A stretch of DNA of 64,000 bases from Paenibacillus sinopodophylli (lineage in GTDB: Bacteria; Bacillota; Bacilli; Paenibacillales; Paenibacillaceae). A model generated the notes under the pieces. It had not been told where the DNA came from and made no database searches. It saw only the letters and a program-made list of their open reading frames with translations. The translations under genes were made by a program, and so were the position numbers. The stretch covers positions 717,339 to 781,338 of the forward strand of contig NZ_VDBO01000001.1 in the NCBI RefSeq assembly GCF_005930355.1, read 5' to 3'. This document shows, piece by piece, positions 8,623 through 17,916 of this stretch (its first letter is position 1; each line of letters begins with the position of its first letter).

Positions 8623-9471
8623 TCAGTTGTTTCGGTGTTGCTTCCGGTATTGTGAAGGATTAATTCCGTAATAACTGGTAAATTGCCTTGTGAAATAGTC
8701 AGATGAATTGAAACCAACTCCGAGAGCGATCTCGGTTATTGGGCGCATCGTGTATTGCAGCAGCTTCTCAGCTTGCTTTAGACGGTATTTCATCAGTGTT
8801 TCGATAATTGAGTCTCCAACCTGCTCCTTGAACAGATGGGAGAGACGCGATGGAGACAAGCACACCTTATTGGCAAGGTCCTCCACTAGAAAATCTTCTG
8901 TATATTGCTCAGAGAGGATGTCGAGTACTTCCTTCACTCGCGGATCCAGCTTCTTCTGTTGATTCTGGCTCGCAATCAACAAGATGATTTCTTCAAGCGC
9001 GTTTAAGGTTAACTCGTCACGAAGTAACCCATAACCATCGAACCTATAGGAAAGCACTCTCCGAAAAGCTGACTCAACTGCTCGGCGGGACTTTTCGTCA
9101 CTGAAATGGAGGTGAAAAACAGACCCTCCCGTAGTACTGCTTGGAATCCAGTCCATCCATGACAAACGGGGCATGAAGTGTGCCCATAGCTTCTCCCAGG
9201 TATGCCCTTCTGCAGTGAAATAGTCTTGAATGGTTCCAGGCGATACAAGTGTCAACGTCCCAGAAGTACATGACAGATAGTCTTTCCTGCCATTATTTAT
9301 AAATCCTTTTCCAGATAATGTGTACATAATTAGCCAATCCTTCGTCCCTTGAGGCCGATAACAGGTGTATCCATGAGGCTCGTTATAGTGATCAGATATG
9401 AGGATCCCAGGGGGATGCGTATATTGCATTTGATTGTAATGCATAGCAGGATAAGTAGGATTTTCAGCCAT
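8623..9471 (-). CDS. AraC-family transcriptional regulator
   Basis: A 282-residue regulator. The N-terminal half is a cupin-like sugar-sensing domain (IMYTLSGKGFINNGRKDYLSCTSGTLTLVSPGTIQDYF). The C-terminal 100 residues hold the double helix-turn-helix: VEDLANKVCLSPSRLSHLFKEQVGDS and ITEIALGVGFNSSDYFTRQFTSYYGINPSQYR. It is transcribed divergently from the GH2-type glycosidase gene starting at 9567, so it very likely activates that gene in response to a sugar. The start is ATG 9471 with AAAGGAA upstream. Confidence 0.9.
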   Translation of the reverse strand: MAENPTYPAMHYNQMQYTHPPGILISDHYNEPHGYTCYRPQGTKDWLIMYTLSGKGFINNGRKDYLSCTSGTLTLVSPGTIQDYFTAEGHTWEKLWAHFMPRLSWMDWIPSSTTGGSVFHLHFSDEKSRRAVESAFRRVLSYRFDGYGLLRDELTLNALEEIILLIASQNQQKKLDPRVKEVLDILSEQYTEDFLVEDLANKVCLSPSRLSHLFKEQVGDSIIETLMKYRLKQAEKLLQYTMRPITEIALGVGFNSSDYFTRQFTSYYGINPSQYRKQHRNN

Positions 9472-9566
9472 AAGTTCATTCCTTTCATAACTCCTTTATT
9501 CTACAATATAATAGAAGTCATCCACAATATGAGAACGCTTACCAACCAGCTGAAGGAGTTAAACAT

Positions 9567-12500
9567 ATGGAACAGTTGCAGCAGTATGATACTGAAATAC
9601 TTAATATGAAGGGGCTATGGCGATACGCTATGGACCCTCAAGATATCGGTGAGAGTGAACGCTGGTACCAAGCACAGCTTGCTGGACAGGAAGACGTTGT
9701 AACACTCCCAGGAACTCTAACACTGAATGGCGTTGGAGACATACAGGAGTGGAGCGAGGAGATGAATCGCGAATCGGTTCGTTCTCTGCGCCAGCGTCAT
9801 TCTTATATTGGAGCCGCATGGTATGAATATGAGACAGAGGTATCGGCCGAATGGATAGGCAAATGTTTCAAAATCTTTCTCGAACGGGTAATGTTTCAAT
9901 CGACATTATGGGTGAACGGTCAACAGGCAGGTAGTCAGGACAGCTTATCCATTCCTCATAGTTACGACGTAACAGCACTCATTAAAACGGGAGAGAAGAA
10001 TCGATTCACGATTCGCATCGATAATCGTGATATACAGAATCTCGGAAGTTATCCCAGCGCCTATACAGAAGAAACACAATCGATTTGGAACGGGATAGTC
10101 GGGCGAATTGAGCTTCAAGCTTCGGAGCAAATACGGTTAAGCAGCGTGCAGCTTTTCCCTGACCCTAAGGAACGCATCGTGACCGTGTTGGGTACGTATC
10201 ATAATTCGTCATCTAAGGGAGCGCATGCCGAGATTACGATTTCGGCTCGGATTAAGCATGGACAAACACGACATGAGGCTCCTTCGATAACGAAAAACCT
10301 AGAGATCGCCGCATCTTCGTCAAAAACCTTTGAATGGTTGTACGAGATGGGGGAAGGGGCCCTTGAGTGGGACGAATTCTCACCAAACGTCTATGAGATG
10401 AAGCTTGAAAATCGATTTATACTCGGAGATTTGCGGGTGGAATCAACAGAAACGCAGACGTTCGGCCTGCGTAGTTTTCAAAGTAACGGAAGGATACTGG
10501 AGGTTAACGGCCGGCCAACCTTTTTGAGAGGAACGCTGGAGTGCTGCATATTTCCGCTGACAGGTCATCCTCCGATGGAGCTAGATGCGTGGCTCAATCT
10601 ATTCGGGACAGCACGAGATTATGGCTTGAACCATATCCGTTTCCATTCTTGGTGTCCTCCGAAGGCGGCTTTCGAAGCTGCAGACCAATTAGGCATCTAT
10701 GTACAAGCTGAAAGCCCGATATGGATGGATACTTGGAATTTGCCAGTGGGGACACATCCGGAGCATTATACGTATTTGCCGGAAGAAGCACGTCGAATTC
10801 TGGATACCTACGGGAATCATCCTTCGTTCTGCATTTACAGCAACGGGAATGAATTAAATGGTGATTTCACTCTACTTCACAAGATGGTTGCCGCGTTAAA
10901 AGCGAACGACAACAGACGCCTGTATACATTAACGACGAATTGGGATCGCCCGCTAGACCCGACAGATGATTTGTTCTGTTCGCAAACGGTGGATGGCGTC
11001 GGTGCCAGAGGTCAGTACTTCCCAGAGCAATTATCCGATACCACTCAACTCGACTTTCGGGTAGCAGTTTCTAAGCGAGCTGTTCCTGTAGTCACCCATG
11101 AAGTAGGCCAATACACTGTATATCCGGATGTAGAGGAGATTGATTCCTATAGCGGAGCACTGCGTCCGGTTAATCTGGAAGTCATTAGAGCGGATTTAAA
11201 GAAGCGCGGCTTGCTAGGCGATATCCGTAAGTTTGTTCATGGTTCAGGCATGCTGGCACTGCAGCTTTATAGAGATGAGATTGAAGCTGCACTTCGCACA
11301 CCAGAGCTTGGCGGATTCCAATTGCTGGATTTGCATGATTTTCCGGGTCAAAGTACGGCAACAGTAGGTATTCTTAATGCGTTCTGGGAATCGAAGGGTC
11401 TAATTGAACCCGAACGATTCCGTGAGTTTTGCGCACCAACCGTACTTTTGCTTCGCATGCCGAAACGTATGTATACGACCGATGACACCTTTCATGCAGA
11501 AGTGACGATTACAAATTATGGAGCAAGCGAGATGCCTGCCTCCAACGTGAAATGGACAATTGCCGACGGAGAAGGACTTGTCATTGACAGCGGACTTCTG
11601 CAAGCAGGTATCATACCGTTTGGCGCTGACATACCTATAGATCGATTTACCTCGGATGTGCTGAAGACTATGAAGCAAAGCGATCGGCTTACGATATCAC
11701 TGGAATGGATGGGTAGCGATATTCGGAGTGAATGGCCAATTTGGGTATATACGACCACAGCGGAGCAGCAGGTTACGGAGGAGAATATTTGGATCACTAG
11801 CGATCTTGACGACGAGACAGAGCGCATACTCGCAGAGGGACAGAATGTTCTCTTCCTTGCTTCTAACAACACGCTGGAACATGCTGCTCCAGGTAAGTTT
11901 TACCCTGTATTCTGGAGTCCTGTCCACTTTGCAACTGAAAATCCGTGCGGTATTGTCGTAAATCATAGACATCCTGCACTGACTGGTTTCCCTACCCAGA
12001 GCTATGCTGAGCATCAATGGAAGGATTTGCTTGATCGTTCCGTATCACTCGCCATTAGTGACGAGTTGCCTTTTAACCCAATTGTTCAAGTCATACCCAA
12101 TTTTTTTCATAATCGCAAGCTTACAAACCTAACGGAGTACAGGGTCGGCAAGGGTAAGCTACTCATTTGTGGTATTAACATTGATGAGGATTTGAATAGC
12201 AGGCCAGCGGCCGCACAGCTTCGCAGAAGTCTCATCGCTTATATGGCAGGGGGGCAGTTTGCTCCTGAGGTAGCTTTGGAGATGGAAGGGCTTCGGTCGC
12301 TGCTGAAGAAGAGAGAACCTCATGAAAATGAAGGAGCTAATCAAACCATTGCGGGACGTGAACTCGGTATAGGCAAACCAGCTTCAAGCGATAGCGTGAA
12401 AGATGACAACTATGCGCCGTTTAAAGGAAATGACGGGATTGGGCATACTTTGTGGCTTGCAGCAGACGACAGTGTGGGTCACTGGTGGCAGGTTGACTTA

Positions 12501-12749
12501 GGCGAGGAAAGAGCCATTATCGGAACCAAGGTGAAATTTCATGAGGAAGGCAATTTCCTATATGTCATTCAAGTTTCTAACGATGGAATGGACTGGAGCG
12601 TAGCGGCGAACCAAACGGGACAAACTTCAACGGAGCAGATCCGTATCGATCATTTTGCCGCGAATGGAAGGTATGTCAGAATTGTATACAATGGCTTGCC
12701 GGCAAGCGTTCACGCAGGGCATATCACATTCGAGGTTTACGGCACTTAA
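9567..12749 (+). CDS. GH2-type glycoside hydrolase with discoidin tail
   Basis: A 1060-residue cytoplasmic-looking protein with no signal peptide. Residues about 10-180 form the GH2 sugar-binding jelly roll (SYIGAAWYEYETEV, FQSTLWVNGQQAGSQ). Residues about 310-560 form the catalytic barrel. The probable acid/base is E429 in SNGNELNGDF and the probable nucleophile is E512 in VPVVTHEVGQY. The last 130 residues resemble an F5/8 type C (discoidin) carbohydrate-binding domain (HWWQVDLGEERAIIGTKV, IQVSNDGMDWSV, GRYVRIVYNG). AAGGAG precedes the ATG at 9567. A divergent AraC gene gives likely substrate-induced control. Which beta-glycoside is cut cannot be told from sequence. Confidence 0.85.
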   Translation: MEQLQQYDTEILNMKGLWRYAMDPQDIGESERWYQAQLAGQEDVVTLPGTLTLNGVGDIQEWSEEMNRESVRSLRQRHSYIGAAWYEYETEVSAEWIGKCFKIFLERVMFQSTLWVNGQQAGSQDSLSIPHSYDVTALIKTGEKNRFTIRIDNRDIQNLGSYPSAYTEETQSIWNGIVGRIELQASEQIRLSSVQLFPDPKERIVTVLGTYHNSSSKGAHAEITISARIKHGQTRHEAPSITKNLEIAASSSKTFEWLYEMGEGALEWDEFSPNVYEMKLENRFILGDLRVESTETQTFGLRSFQSNGRILEVNGRPTFLRGTLECCIFPLTGHPPMELDAWLNLFGTARDYGLNHIRFHSWCPPKAAFEAADQLGIYVQAESPIWMDTWNLPVGTHPEHYTYLPEEARRILDTYGNHPSFCIYSNGNELNGDFTLLHKMVAALKANDNRRLYTLTTNWDRPLDPTDDLFCSQTVDGVGARGQYFPEQLSDTTQLDFRVAVSKRAVPVVTHEVGQYTVYPDVEEIDSYSGALRPVNLEVIRADLKKRGLLGDIRKFVHGSGMLALQLYRDEIEAALRTPELGGFQLLDLHDFPGQSTATVGILNAFWESKGLIEPERFREFCAPTVLLLRMPKRMYTTDDTFHAEVTITNYGASEMPASNVKWTIADGEGLVIDSGLLQAGIIPFGADIPIDRFTSDVLKTMKQSDRLTISLEWMGSDIRSEWPIWVYTTTAEQQVTEENIWITSDLDDETERILAEGQNVLFLASNNTLEHAAPGKFYPVFWSPVHFATENPCGIVVNHRHPALTGFPTQSYAEHQWKDLLDRSVSLAISDELPFNPIVQVIPNFFHNRKLTNLTEYRVGKGKLLICGINIDEDLNSRPAAAQLRRSLIAYMAGGQFAPEVALEMEGLRSLLKKREPHENEGANQTIAGRELGIGKPASSDSVKDDNYAPFKGNDGIGHTLWLAADDSVGHWWQVDLGEERAIIGTKVKFHEEGNFLYVIQVSNDGMDWSVAANQTGQTSTEQIRIDHFAANGRYVRIVYNGLPASVHAGHITFEVYGT

Positions 12750-12776
12750 TTACTAGGTTTATGGTCAGATAAGCTA

Positions 12777-12848
12777 AGAAAAGAGGCAGTCACCTCTCTC
12801 ACTCGCTGATATTGTGAAAAGCGATTGGGAAGCGGTGACTGCTTTTCT
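12777..12848. terminator. Terminator between convergent genes
   Basis: Arms at 12779-12794 and 12834-12848 pair with a three-base bulge (core GCAGTCACC/GGTGACTGC). They enclose a long loop and lie between the glycosidase and the minus-strand luciferase-like gene. Confidence 0.55.
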
Positions 12849-12868
12849 CATCAATCGATTGAATGAGA

Positions 12869-13912
12869 TTATTTATTTAATGCGTTACGAACGATCGGAG
12901 CTACTTTATTAGCTAATAAATCAATGGCTTTCTCTACTCGAGCGGTTGGTTGATTACCCATATCCAATTGCCCCATAAAACGAGAATGGCCAAATAGCTC
13001 ATGCTGATATAAAATTTTCTCCGCCAGTTCTTCAGCACTGCCAACGGCCAATATTTGATTAGCGGCACGCTGTGACATCATTTGCTCCGCAGTGACAGGG
13101 GGGAAGAACTGTCTGCGATCTTTCATAAAATGTCCCATGTATTGATTGTAATGAGGTGTAAACTCATGCATCGCTTGTTTCCCATCTTCCGCAATGTAGC
13201 TATGTCCGGTCACTGAAACTTGTAATTTCGATAAATCATGTCCTGCCTTTTCGGCTGACTCCCAATACAGTTTCGCTAAATATTGAACGCGCTCTGGCTC
13301 GCCAGCTAATAGCCCTAATACCATATTTGCACCAAGCGCTCCCGCACGTTCTGCACTGGCAGGCGTTCCTCCCACACCAATCCACATTGGAATTTTGGGC
13401 TGTACGGGACGTGGAGCGATTTGTGCATGATGAAGAGGTGATCGGAAATCACCTTTCCAGTTGACTACTTCTTGTTCTTGCAATTGTATGAATAGACCCA
13501 ACTTCTCTTCAAACAATTGATCGTAATCATCTAAGCTGGCCCCAAATAGGGAAAAGCTCTCTAAAAAGGCGCCACGACCCAAAATAATTTCGGTTCGTCC
13601 ACCGCTTAATAAATCTAGGGTGGCAAAGTCCTCATACACTCTTACAGGATCTGCTGTACTTATAACAGATAACGTACTTGTTAACTTAATCTTTTTAGTT
13701 TCTCTTGAGATGGCACTCAGTATAGCAGCATAGCTTGATGTGACAAAGTCCAAACGATGATGCTCACCTATACCGAATACATCAAGTCCTGCTTCATCAG
13801 CCCACTTTGCCATTTGGATAATATTCTCAACTCGTTCCTTAGCAGACAACACATTAGCATTAGCATCCGGAATGCGTTCACCTAACGAATATACGCCGAA
13901 TTCAAATTTCAT
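12869..13912 (-). CDS. LLM-class flavin-dependent oxidoreductase
   Basis: A 347-residue luciferase-like monooxygenase. Typical segments are FGVYSLGERIPD, WADEAGLDVFGIGEHHRLDFVTSSYA, IKLTSTLSVISTADPVRVYEDFATLDLLSGGRTEIILGRGAF and PKIPMWIGVGGTPASAERAGALG. Such enzymes oxidise substrates with reduced FMN supplied by a reductase. It is the last gene of a minus-strand operon after NmrA-like and DoxX genes, with AGGTGAAG upstream of the start. The substrate is unknown; the neighbours suggest a redox or electrophile stress role. Confidence 0.9.
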   Translation of the reverse strand: MKFEFGVYSLGERIPDANANVLSAKERVENIIQMAKWADEAGLDVFGIGEHHRLDFVTSSYAAILSAISRETKKIKLTSTLSVISTADPVRVYEDFATLDLLSGGRTEIILGRGAFLESFSLFGASLDDYDQLFEEKLGLFIQLQEQEVVNWKGDFRSPLHHAQIAPRPVQPKIPMWIGVGGTPASAERAGALGANMVLGLLAGEPERVQYLAKLYWESAEKAGHDLSKLQVSVTGHSYIAEDGKQAMHEFTPHYNQYMGHFMKDRRQFFPPVTAEQMMSQRAANQILAVGSAEELAEKILYQHELFGHSRFMGQLDMGNQPTARVEKAIDLLANKVAPIVRNALNK

Positions 13913-13924
13913 TTCTTCACCTAC

Positions 13925-14269
13925 TTACAAAAGAATGATTAGTAATATGATTGACAATATACCTAAAATCGCAATCATGGCCGTATCTTTAAATGTATCT
14001 TTCACTCGAATATGAGTGACAACACCCCCGAAGCCAACCGCTATAGAAATAGCAGCCCCTAAGATTGCCGCTCCTTCGATCCAGAAACCTGCAATCAATA
14101 ATATGGCTGCAGCAAGCTCAACGACTCCGGTTATGATTCTAAACCACTGCGGTAATCCCCACTTGGTGAATGCTTCTACATGCATTTTTGAACCCATTGT
14201 TTTTCCGCTGCCAGCCATTATGAACATGACTGCCAGAAGCCCTTGCAAAATCCAAGATAAAATAGCCAT
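13925..14269 (-). CDS. DoxX-family membrane protein
   Basis: A 114-residue protein with four predicted membrane helices: WILQGLLAVMFIMAGSGK, ITGVVELAAAILLIAGFW, AAILGAAISIAVGFGG and the C-terminal IAILGILSIILLIILL. The motif FIMAGSGKTMGS and FTKWGLPQWFRIITGVVE are typical of DoxX/DoxD relatives in small redox operons. The ATG at 14269 follows GGGGGA; an upstream in-frame ATG at 14302 lacks a site. It sits 12 bases upstream of the luciferase-like gene, so the two are co-transcribed. Confidence 0.85.
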   Translation of the reverse strand: MAILSWILQGLLAVMFIMAGSGKTMGSKMHVEAFTKWGLPQWFRIITGVVELAAAILLIAGFWIEGAAILGAAISIAVGFGGVVTHIRVKDTFKDTAMIAILGILSIILLIILL

Positions 14270-14304
14270 CGTAATCCCCCACATTAATCGATTATTGGAC
14301 AATA

Positions 14305-15162
14305 TTAGCTTAATAATTGTTGCAATGCTTCTTTGACAGAGGTTGGTTTGCGACCAAGGAGCAGTTCTAAATCAGAATGAGCATTTTCAAGTCCACCTTC
14401 ACGGATTCCTTGTTGTGTCATTACAAGCATGGTGACTAGATCTTCTGGTAAACCCGCACCTGATAGCATTTCACCATAAGTAGCATCATCAACAGGCAAT
14501 AGAGGAATATCCTTTCCCGTAACTTCGTTTAATGCATCTACAAATTGTTGCTGTGTCAGGTTCTGACCAGATAATTCGTATGCTGTATGTTCATGTCCTT
14601 TACCTATAAGCACATTTGCTGTTGCTTCCGCCAAGTCTGGGCGGTATACCCAGCCAACTTGACCCATTCCTGCAGAAGTAACCCAAGGGGCACCGTTCAG
14701 ACTTTGCTGAATCGTCCCTAACTCATTCTCAACGTACCAGTTATTGCGAACAAATACATACGAAATACCAGATGCTTTAATAATCTCTTCACGAACACGA
14801 TGTATACCTGCAAGAAAGAATTCACTCACATCAGCACGTGGTGCACTTGAATAAACGATTTGAGCAACGCCAGCTTCTAAAGCCGCTTCTACAGCATTAG
14901 TTTGTTGACGAATTGAAGCTTCTGCTTCGCCGAATGTCGAAACTATAAATACACGATCTATACCTTGGAACGCCTGAACCAATGTATCTTTTTTGTCAAA
15001 GTCCGTTTCGCGAACCTCAATCCCTTGACCAGCAAAAACTGCTGCGCGTTCTGATTGAGTGTCACGTACACCTGCAAGGATATATGAAGCTGGAACTTTC
15101 TCTGCCAAGCTTTCTACAATTTTGGACCCCAATTTGCCCGATGCACCGGTTACTAAAATTTT
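14305..15162 (-). CDS. NmrA-like NAD(P)-binding protein
   Basis: A 285-residue atypical short-chain dehydrogenase. ILVTGASGKLGSKIVESLAEK (residues 3-23) is the nucleotide-binding GxxGxxG motif, followed by VRDTQSERAAVFAGQGIEVRETDF and FIVSTFGEAE. The protein ends in a QxxQ-type NmrA C-terminal domain (AYELSGQNLTQQQFVDALNE). Relatives such as YtfG/QorB are quinone or azoreductase-like, or act as redox-sensing regulators. The start at 15162 has GGAGG upstream. It leads the minus-strand operon with DoxX and the luciferase-like enzyme. The promoter carries a TetR-type operator shared with the divergent TetR gene. Confidence 0.87.
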   Translation of the reverse strand, partial: KILVTGASGKLGSKIVESLAEKVPASYILAGVRDTQSERAAVFAGQGIEVRETDFDKKDTLVQAFQGIDRVFIVSTFGEAEASIRQQTNAVEAALEAGVAQIVYSSAPRADVSEFFLAGIHRVREEIIKASGISYVFVRNNWYVENELGTIQQSLNGAPWVTSAGMGQVGWVYRPDLAEATANVLIGKGHEHTAYELSGQNLTQQQFVDALNEVTGKDIPLLPVDDATYGEMLSGAGLPEDLVTMLVMTQQGIREGGLENAHSDLELLLGRKPTSVKEALQQLLS

Positions 15163-15232
15163 CATTTTTCTTTTCCTCCAATTCGGGATAGATTCATCCT
15201 CGGTTACTTGCAGCATATTCACCTTCCGGATG

Positions 15233-15248
15233 TACAACACTTGTTGTA
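15233..15248. promoter_or_regulatory. TetR-type operator in divergent promoter
   Basis: Inverted arms TACAACA (15233-15239) and TGTTGTA (15242-15248) with a two-base centre lie between the divergent NmrA-like and TetR genes. A TATAAT-like box (15247-15252) overlaps the right arm on the plus strand. The TetR product is the likely ligand-responsive binder. Confidence 0.65.
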
Positions 15249-15312
15249 TAATTTAGTCTATATCTCATTTAAAATTTGAACAATCAACAATATAAGCGAA
15301 AGATTGTATATA

Positions 15313-15334
15313 CGACATTTCATTTCAAATGTCG
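15313..15334 (+). repeat. Inverted repeat in TetR leader
   Basis: Perfect 8-base arms CGACATTT and AAATGTCG around a 6-base loop, 20 bases upstream of the TetR start. It may be a second operator or an mRNA hairpin. Confidence 0.4.
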
Positions 15335-15353
15335 AAAAACAGGAGTGAATGAT

Positions 15354-15905
15354 ATGGAGAAATCATTAGATCCAAGGTTCCTAAGAACACGTAAACTGAT
15401 TATGGACGCTTTTATGAAGTTAGTTGTAGAGAAGGAGTTTAAGGATATAACGATAAAAGATATTACTCAAAGAGCAACTGTTAATCGTGCAACCTTTTAT
15501 TATCATTTTTTTGATAAATACGACTTAATGGATACTATGCTCAGTGAAGATGTGTTGCAAGGTGTATTAAAGGATGTGACCTCGCATGAATCTTTAACGA
15601 CGGAAGCTCTCAATGATATTTTATTAAGCTTAATTTCATTACAAAGTGGGTTAGCTAATCAATGTTCACGCAGTTATGAGGCATTCACAACCAAAATTGA
15701 AACCATCGTGAAGGAAGAGCTCGGCAAAGCATTTAAAACTTTGTTAAAGCAAGAGTATCCCGCTTGGACTTCTGAAAAACTGGAATTGCATAGCATGATG
15801 ATAAGCTGGAGCATCTTTGGCATGTCGACTAAATATGTCAAGAATGGTCATACGCCATCGGAAGATTTGACGAAGGATATTTTCAATACATTATTAAATA
15901 GATAA
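15354..15905 (+). CDS. TetR-family regulator (redox operon)
   Basis: A 183-residue regulator. Its N-terminal helix-turn-helix is RKLIMDAFMKLVVEKEFKDIT followed by ITQRATVNRATFYYHFFDKYDLMD, the standard TetR signature. The C-terminal ligand domain resembles the TetR_C_7/YfiR-type group. AGGAGTG precedes ATG 15354. It is divergent from the NmrA/DoxX/luciferase-like operon with a palindromic operator between, so it probably represses both directions. Confidence 0.88.
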   Translation: MEKSLDPRFLRTRKLIMDAFMKLVVEKEFKDITIKDITQRATVNRATFYYHFFDKYDLMDTMLSEDVLQGVLKDVTSHESLTTEALNDILLSLISLQSGLANQCSRSYEAFTTKIETIVKEELGKAFKTLLKQEYPAWTSEKLELHSMMISWSIFGMSTKYVKNGHTPSEDLTKDIFNTLLNR

Positions 15906-15930
15906 AGATTTCAAATAAATAACCGTTATT

Positions 15931-15975
15931 AAAAAAAAAAAGGGATTGTCTGACTTCCACAGTCGGACAATCCCT
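15931..15975. terminator. Shared terminator between two TetR genes
   Basis: 15-base arms (15941-15955, 15961-15975) pair with one G-U and have a five-base loop. An A-run at 15931-15941 gives the minus-strand gene its U-tract. Confidence 0.8.
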
Positions 15976-16009
15976 TCATTATTCTGATAAGTTCAACATG
16001 AAGTACGTT

Positions 16010-16579
16010 CTAATTGATGACTTGATTCCGCTTAAACAATCCCCATAATTGATCTGCCACCTCTTCCGGAGATTGAGGCATGCTATTCAGAATCCACCAC
16101 TCGATTACTCCTACAAAAGCGGAACCGATAAATTGAGTCATCAATTCTTTGCTATACTCTTTGTTATTTCCCTCCATATTAATATGAACATTGATATGGC
16201 TGGTAACAAGCTCCAACATCCGTTCCCGAAACGCAGGAATTCCTTTATTTGATAGCATGGACACATAAAAATGATGGTTTTCTTCAAAATAGCGAATGAC
16301 AGGCAAAAAGGAAGACTGAATTAAATCGATTGTCTCCCCGTTAGCATCCGTAGTCGTCGTTGCTGAAATCATTTTGTTCAAATACAATTCTATACACGTA
16401 TTCAGCAGATCGTATTTATCTTGATAATGGAAATACACGGTTCCTCTATTTACATTCGCCCGATCAGCGATTTCATTTATCGTAATGTCCTCAAAGTTCT
16501 TTTCGGAAATTAAAGAAATAAACGATTGTAAAATAGTGTCCCTCGTTTTTGCAATTCTTCTGTCGGTCTTAACGCCCAT
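16010..16579 (-). CDS. TetR-family regulator
   Basis: A 189-residue regulator whose N-terminus (KTRDTILQSFISLISEKNFEDIT, IADRANVNRGTVYFHYQDKYDLLN) closely parallels the convergent TetR at 15354, so the two look like diverged paralogues. GGAGG precedes the start at 16579. No target operon lies directly next to it. Half-palindromes upstream at 16601-16629 and 16705-16719 could be its operators. Confidence 0.87.
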   Translation of the reverse strand: MGVKTDRRIAKTRDTILQSFISLISEKNFEDITINEIADRANVNRGTVYFHYQDKYDLLNTCIELYLNKMISATTTTDANGETIDLIQSSFLPVIRYFEENHHFYVSMLSNKGIPAFRERMLELVTSHINVHINMEGNNKEYSKELMTQFIGSAFVGVIEWWILNSMPQSPEEVADQLWGLFKRNQVIN

Positions 16580-16600
16580 CTAAATAACCTCCGTGAAAAT

Positions 16601-16629
16601 ATCTAACAGTTTTATGTTTTCTGTTGGAT
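16601..16629. promoter_or_regulatory. Imperfect palindrome upstream of TetR gene
   Basis: ATCTAACAG (16601-16609) and CTGTTGGAT (16621-16629) pair with one mismatch. A related CAACA-AG-TGTTG palindrome lies at 16706-16717. Both are placed where TetR autoregulation would occur. Confidence 0.4.
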
Positions 16630-16841
16630 ATTGAACAAAATCAGCTAAAATAGCGATTGAACTTGTTTGTATAGCTACTATAATAATCAATAAGTCCAAT
16701 TTATTCAACAAGTGTTGGATGATTGTATGGGAACAGCGAAGGGAGGCGGACAATCGTAGTTTGTTCGTTCGAATGTCGAACTGAACATGTCAAATGAAAG
16801 ATGGCGATACAACCAATACGTTACTCATACTGGAGGCCGTA

Positions 16842-17270
16842 ATGAACGACAAGTTACGTGTTGTCATTAATATTCTAGTGCTCCTATGCTTACATGAAAA
16901 TAAGAAGCTTACCAGTGCTCAAATATCCGAAAAGATTAAGATAGACCCCACCAGAATACGTCGTCTTCTTGGCTTGATAAAAAACGCAGGGTATGTAAAA
17001 ACTAAAGAAGGTATCGACGGCGGCTATACGTTGTCTATAGAGCCGAATGAAATAACCTTAAATGATTTGTATACGGTACTGTCATCTGAGCAGCTACAGA
17101 ATTCCAAATCACCCATGCACGATAAGGGACACTTTATTAATGAGATAGACATGCAGCTTGAATATATTTTCCTTGTGAGTGAGAGTCAGCTCAAACAACA
17201 ATTAGAAAAGATAACGTTAGGCAGTATGCTTCAAAAAAATTCATTTCTTGAAACTTGCCAAAATCAATAA
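16842..17270 (+). CDS. Rrf2-family transcriptional regulator
   Basis: A 142-residue winged-helix protein. LRVVINILVLLCLHENKKLTSAQISEKIKIDPTRIRRLLG is the Rrf2 DNA-binding part, and GYVKTKEGIDGGYTLSIEPNEITLNDLYTVL is the wing with the GGY motif. No cluster of three cysteines for an Fe-S site is present, so it is of the non-iron-sulfur type. ATG 16842 follows GGAGG. The next gene (SnoaL-like, 17353) may be its target. Confidence 0.85.
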   Translation: MNDKLRVVINILVLLCLHENKKLTSAQISEKIKIDPTRIRRLLGLIKNAGYVKTKEGIDGGYTLSIEPNEITLNDLYTVLSSEQLQNSKSPMHDKGHFINEIDMQLEYIFLVSESQLKQQLEKITLGSMLQKNSFLETCQNQ

Positions 17271-17352
17271 ATCAAATTTAATTGACTTGGTGTAATTTTA
17301 AAAAATAAATAAGTTGCGTAGTGTTAATTATAAATTTTAGGAGGACATCGTC

Positions 17353-17793
17353 ATGTCACTAGAAACGTTAAAAGCAAAATTGGAATTAAAAGAATTAGTA
17401 GATTCTTATGCCACTCTTACAGATGCAAAAAAAGTGTCGGAGCAAATGCTTGTATTTACGTCTGATGCAAGCTTTAAAGTTTACTTTGGTGACCACATGG
17501 TATCCAATGTTACAGGGACAGAACAGCTGGAACAGGAGTTCAACGGACATGTTGCCCTTGTGAAACGTTATTTCTCTACAAACGCACAACACAATGTAAA
17601 AGTAGATGGTGATACGGCAACGGGAGTTGTCTTCTCTCAAATAAAGATGGTGAGGGATGAAGAGGGCATCGAGATGATTACAGATTATAGCGTCCAATAT
17701 CATGATGTATATGTACGTCAGAACGGAAAATGGCTTATTAAAGAACGTGCTTCACATTACATCATTGTCGAAGCAAGACCATTGAAAGGGTAA
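17353..17793 (+). CDS. SnoaL/NTF2-like small protein
   Basis: A 146-residue alpha+beta cone-fold protein. LKAKLELKELVDSYATLTDAKKVSEQMLVFTSDASFKVYFG begins the fold, and the C-terminal strands (ATGVVFSQIKM, YSVQYHDVYVRQNGKWLIKERASHYII) are typical of nuclear transport factor 2-like proteins of the SnoaL_4 group. AGGAGG precedes ATG 17353. It is probably an enzyme or binding protein for a small molecule; the substrate is unknown. The Rrf2 regulator upstream is the likely controller. Confidence 0.83.
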   Translation: MSLETLKAKLELKELVDSYATLTDAKKVSEQMLVFTSDASFKVYFGDHMVSNVTGTEQLEQEFNGHVALVKRYFSTNAQHNVKVDGDTATGVVFSQIKMVRDEEGIEMITDYSVQYHDVYVRQNGKWLIKERASHYIIVEARPLKG

Positions 17794-17820
17794 TGTAAGC
17801 TTCAAGTCAAAAGATAGAAA

Positions 17821-17856
17821 GGGCGAGATCGTTTAACATACGATCTCGTCCTTTTT
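17821..17856 (+). terminator. Terminator after SnoaL-like gene
   Basis: An 11-base stem with one G-U pair (17821-17831 with 17841-17851) followed by TTTTT. Confidence 0.8.
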
Positions 17857-17916
17857 CATGTCATTTGTTCACATGATAGGTTACTCGCCATTACATGGCT
17901 TATGGGAGTTTGAAAC

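Noticed and set aside
11516..11872. 118-residue minus-strand ORF in the glycosidase gene
   Set aside because: It is a shadow of the long glycosidase frame and has low-complexity serine-rich content.
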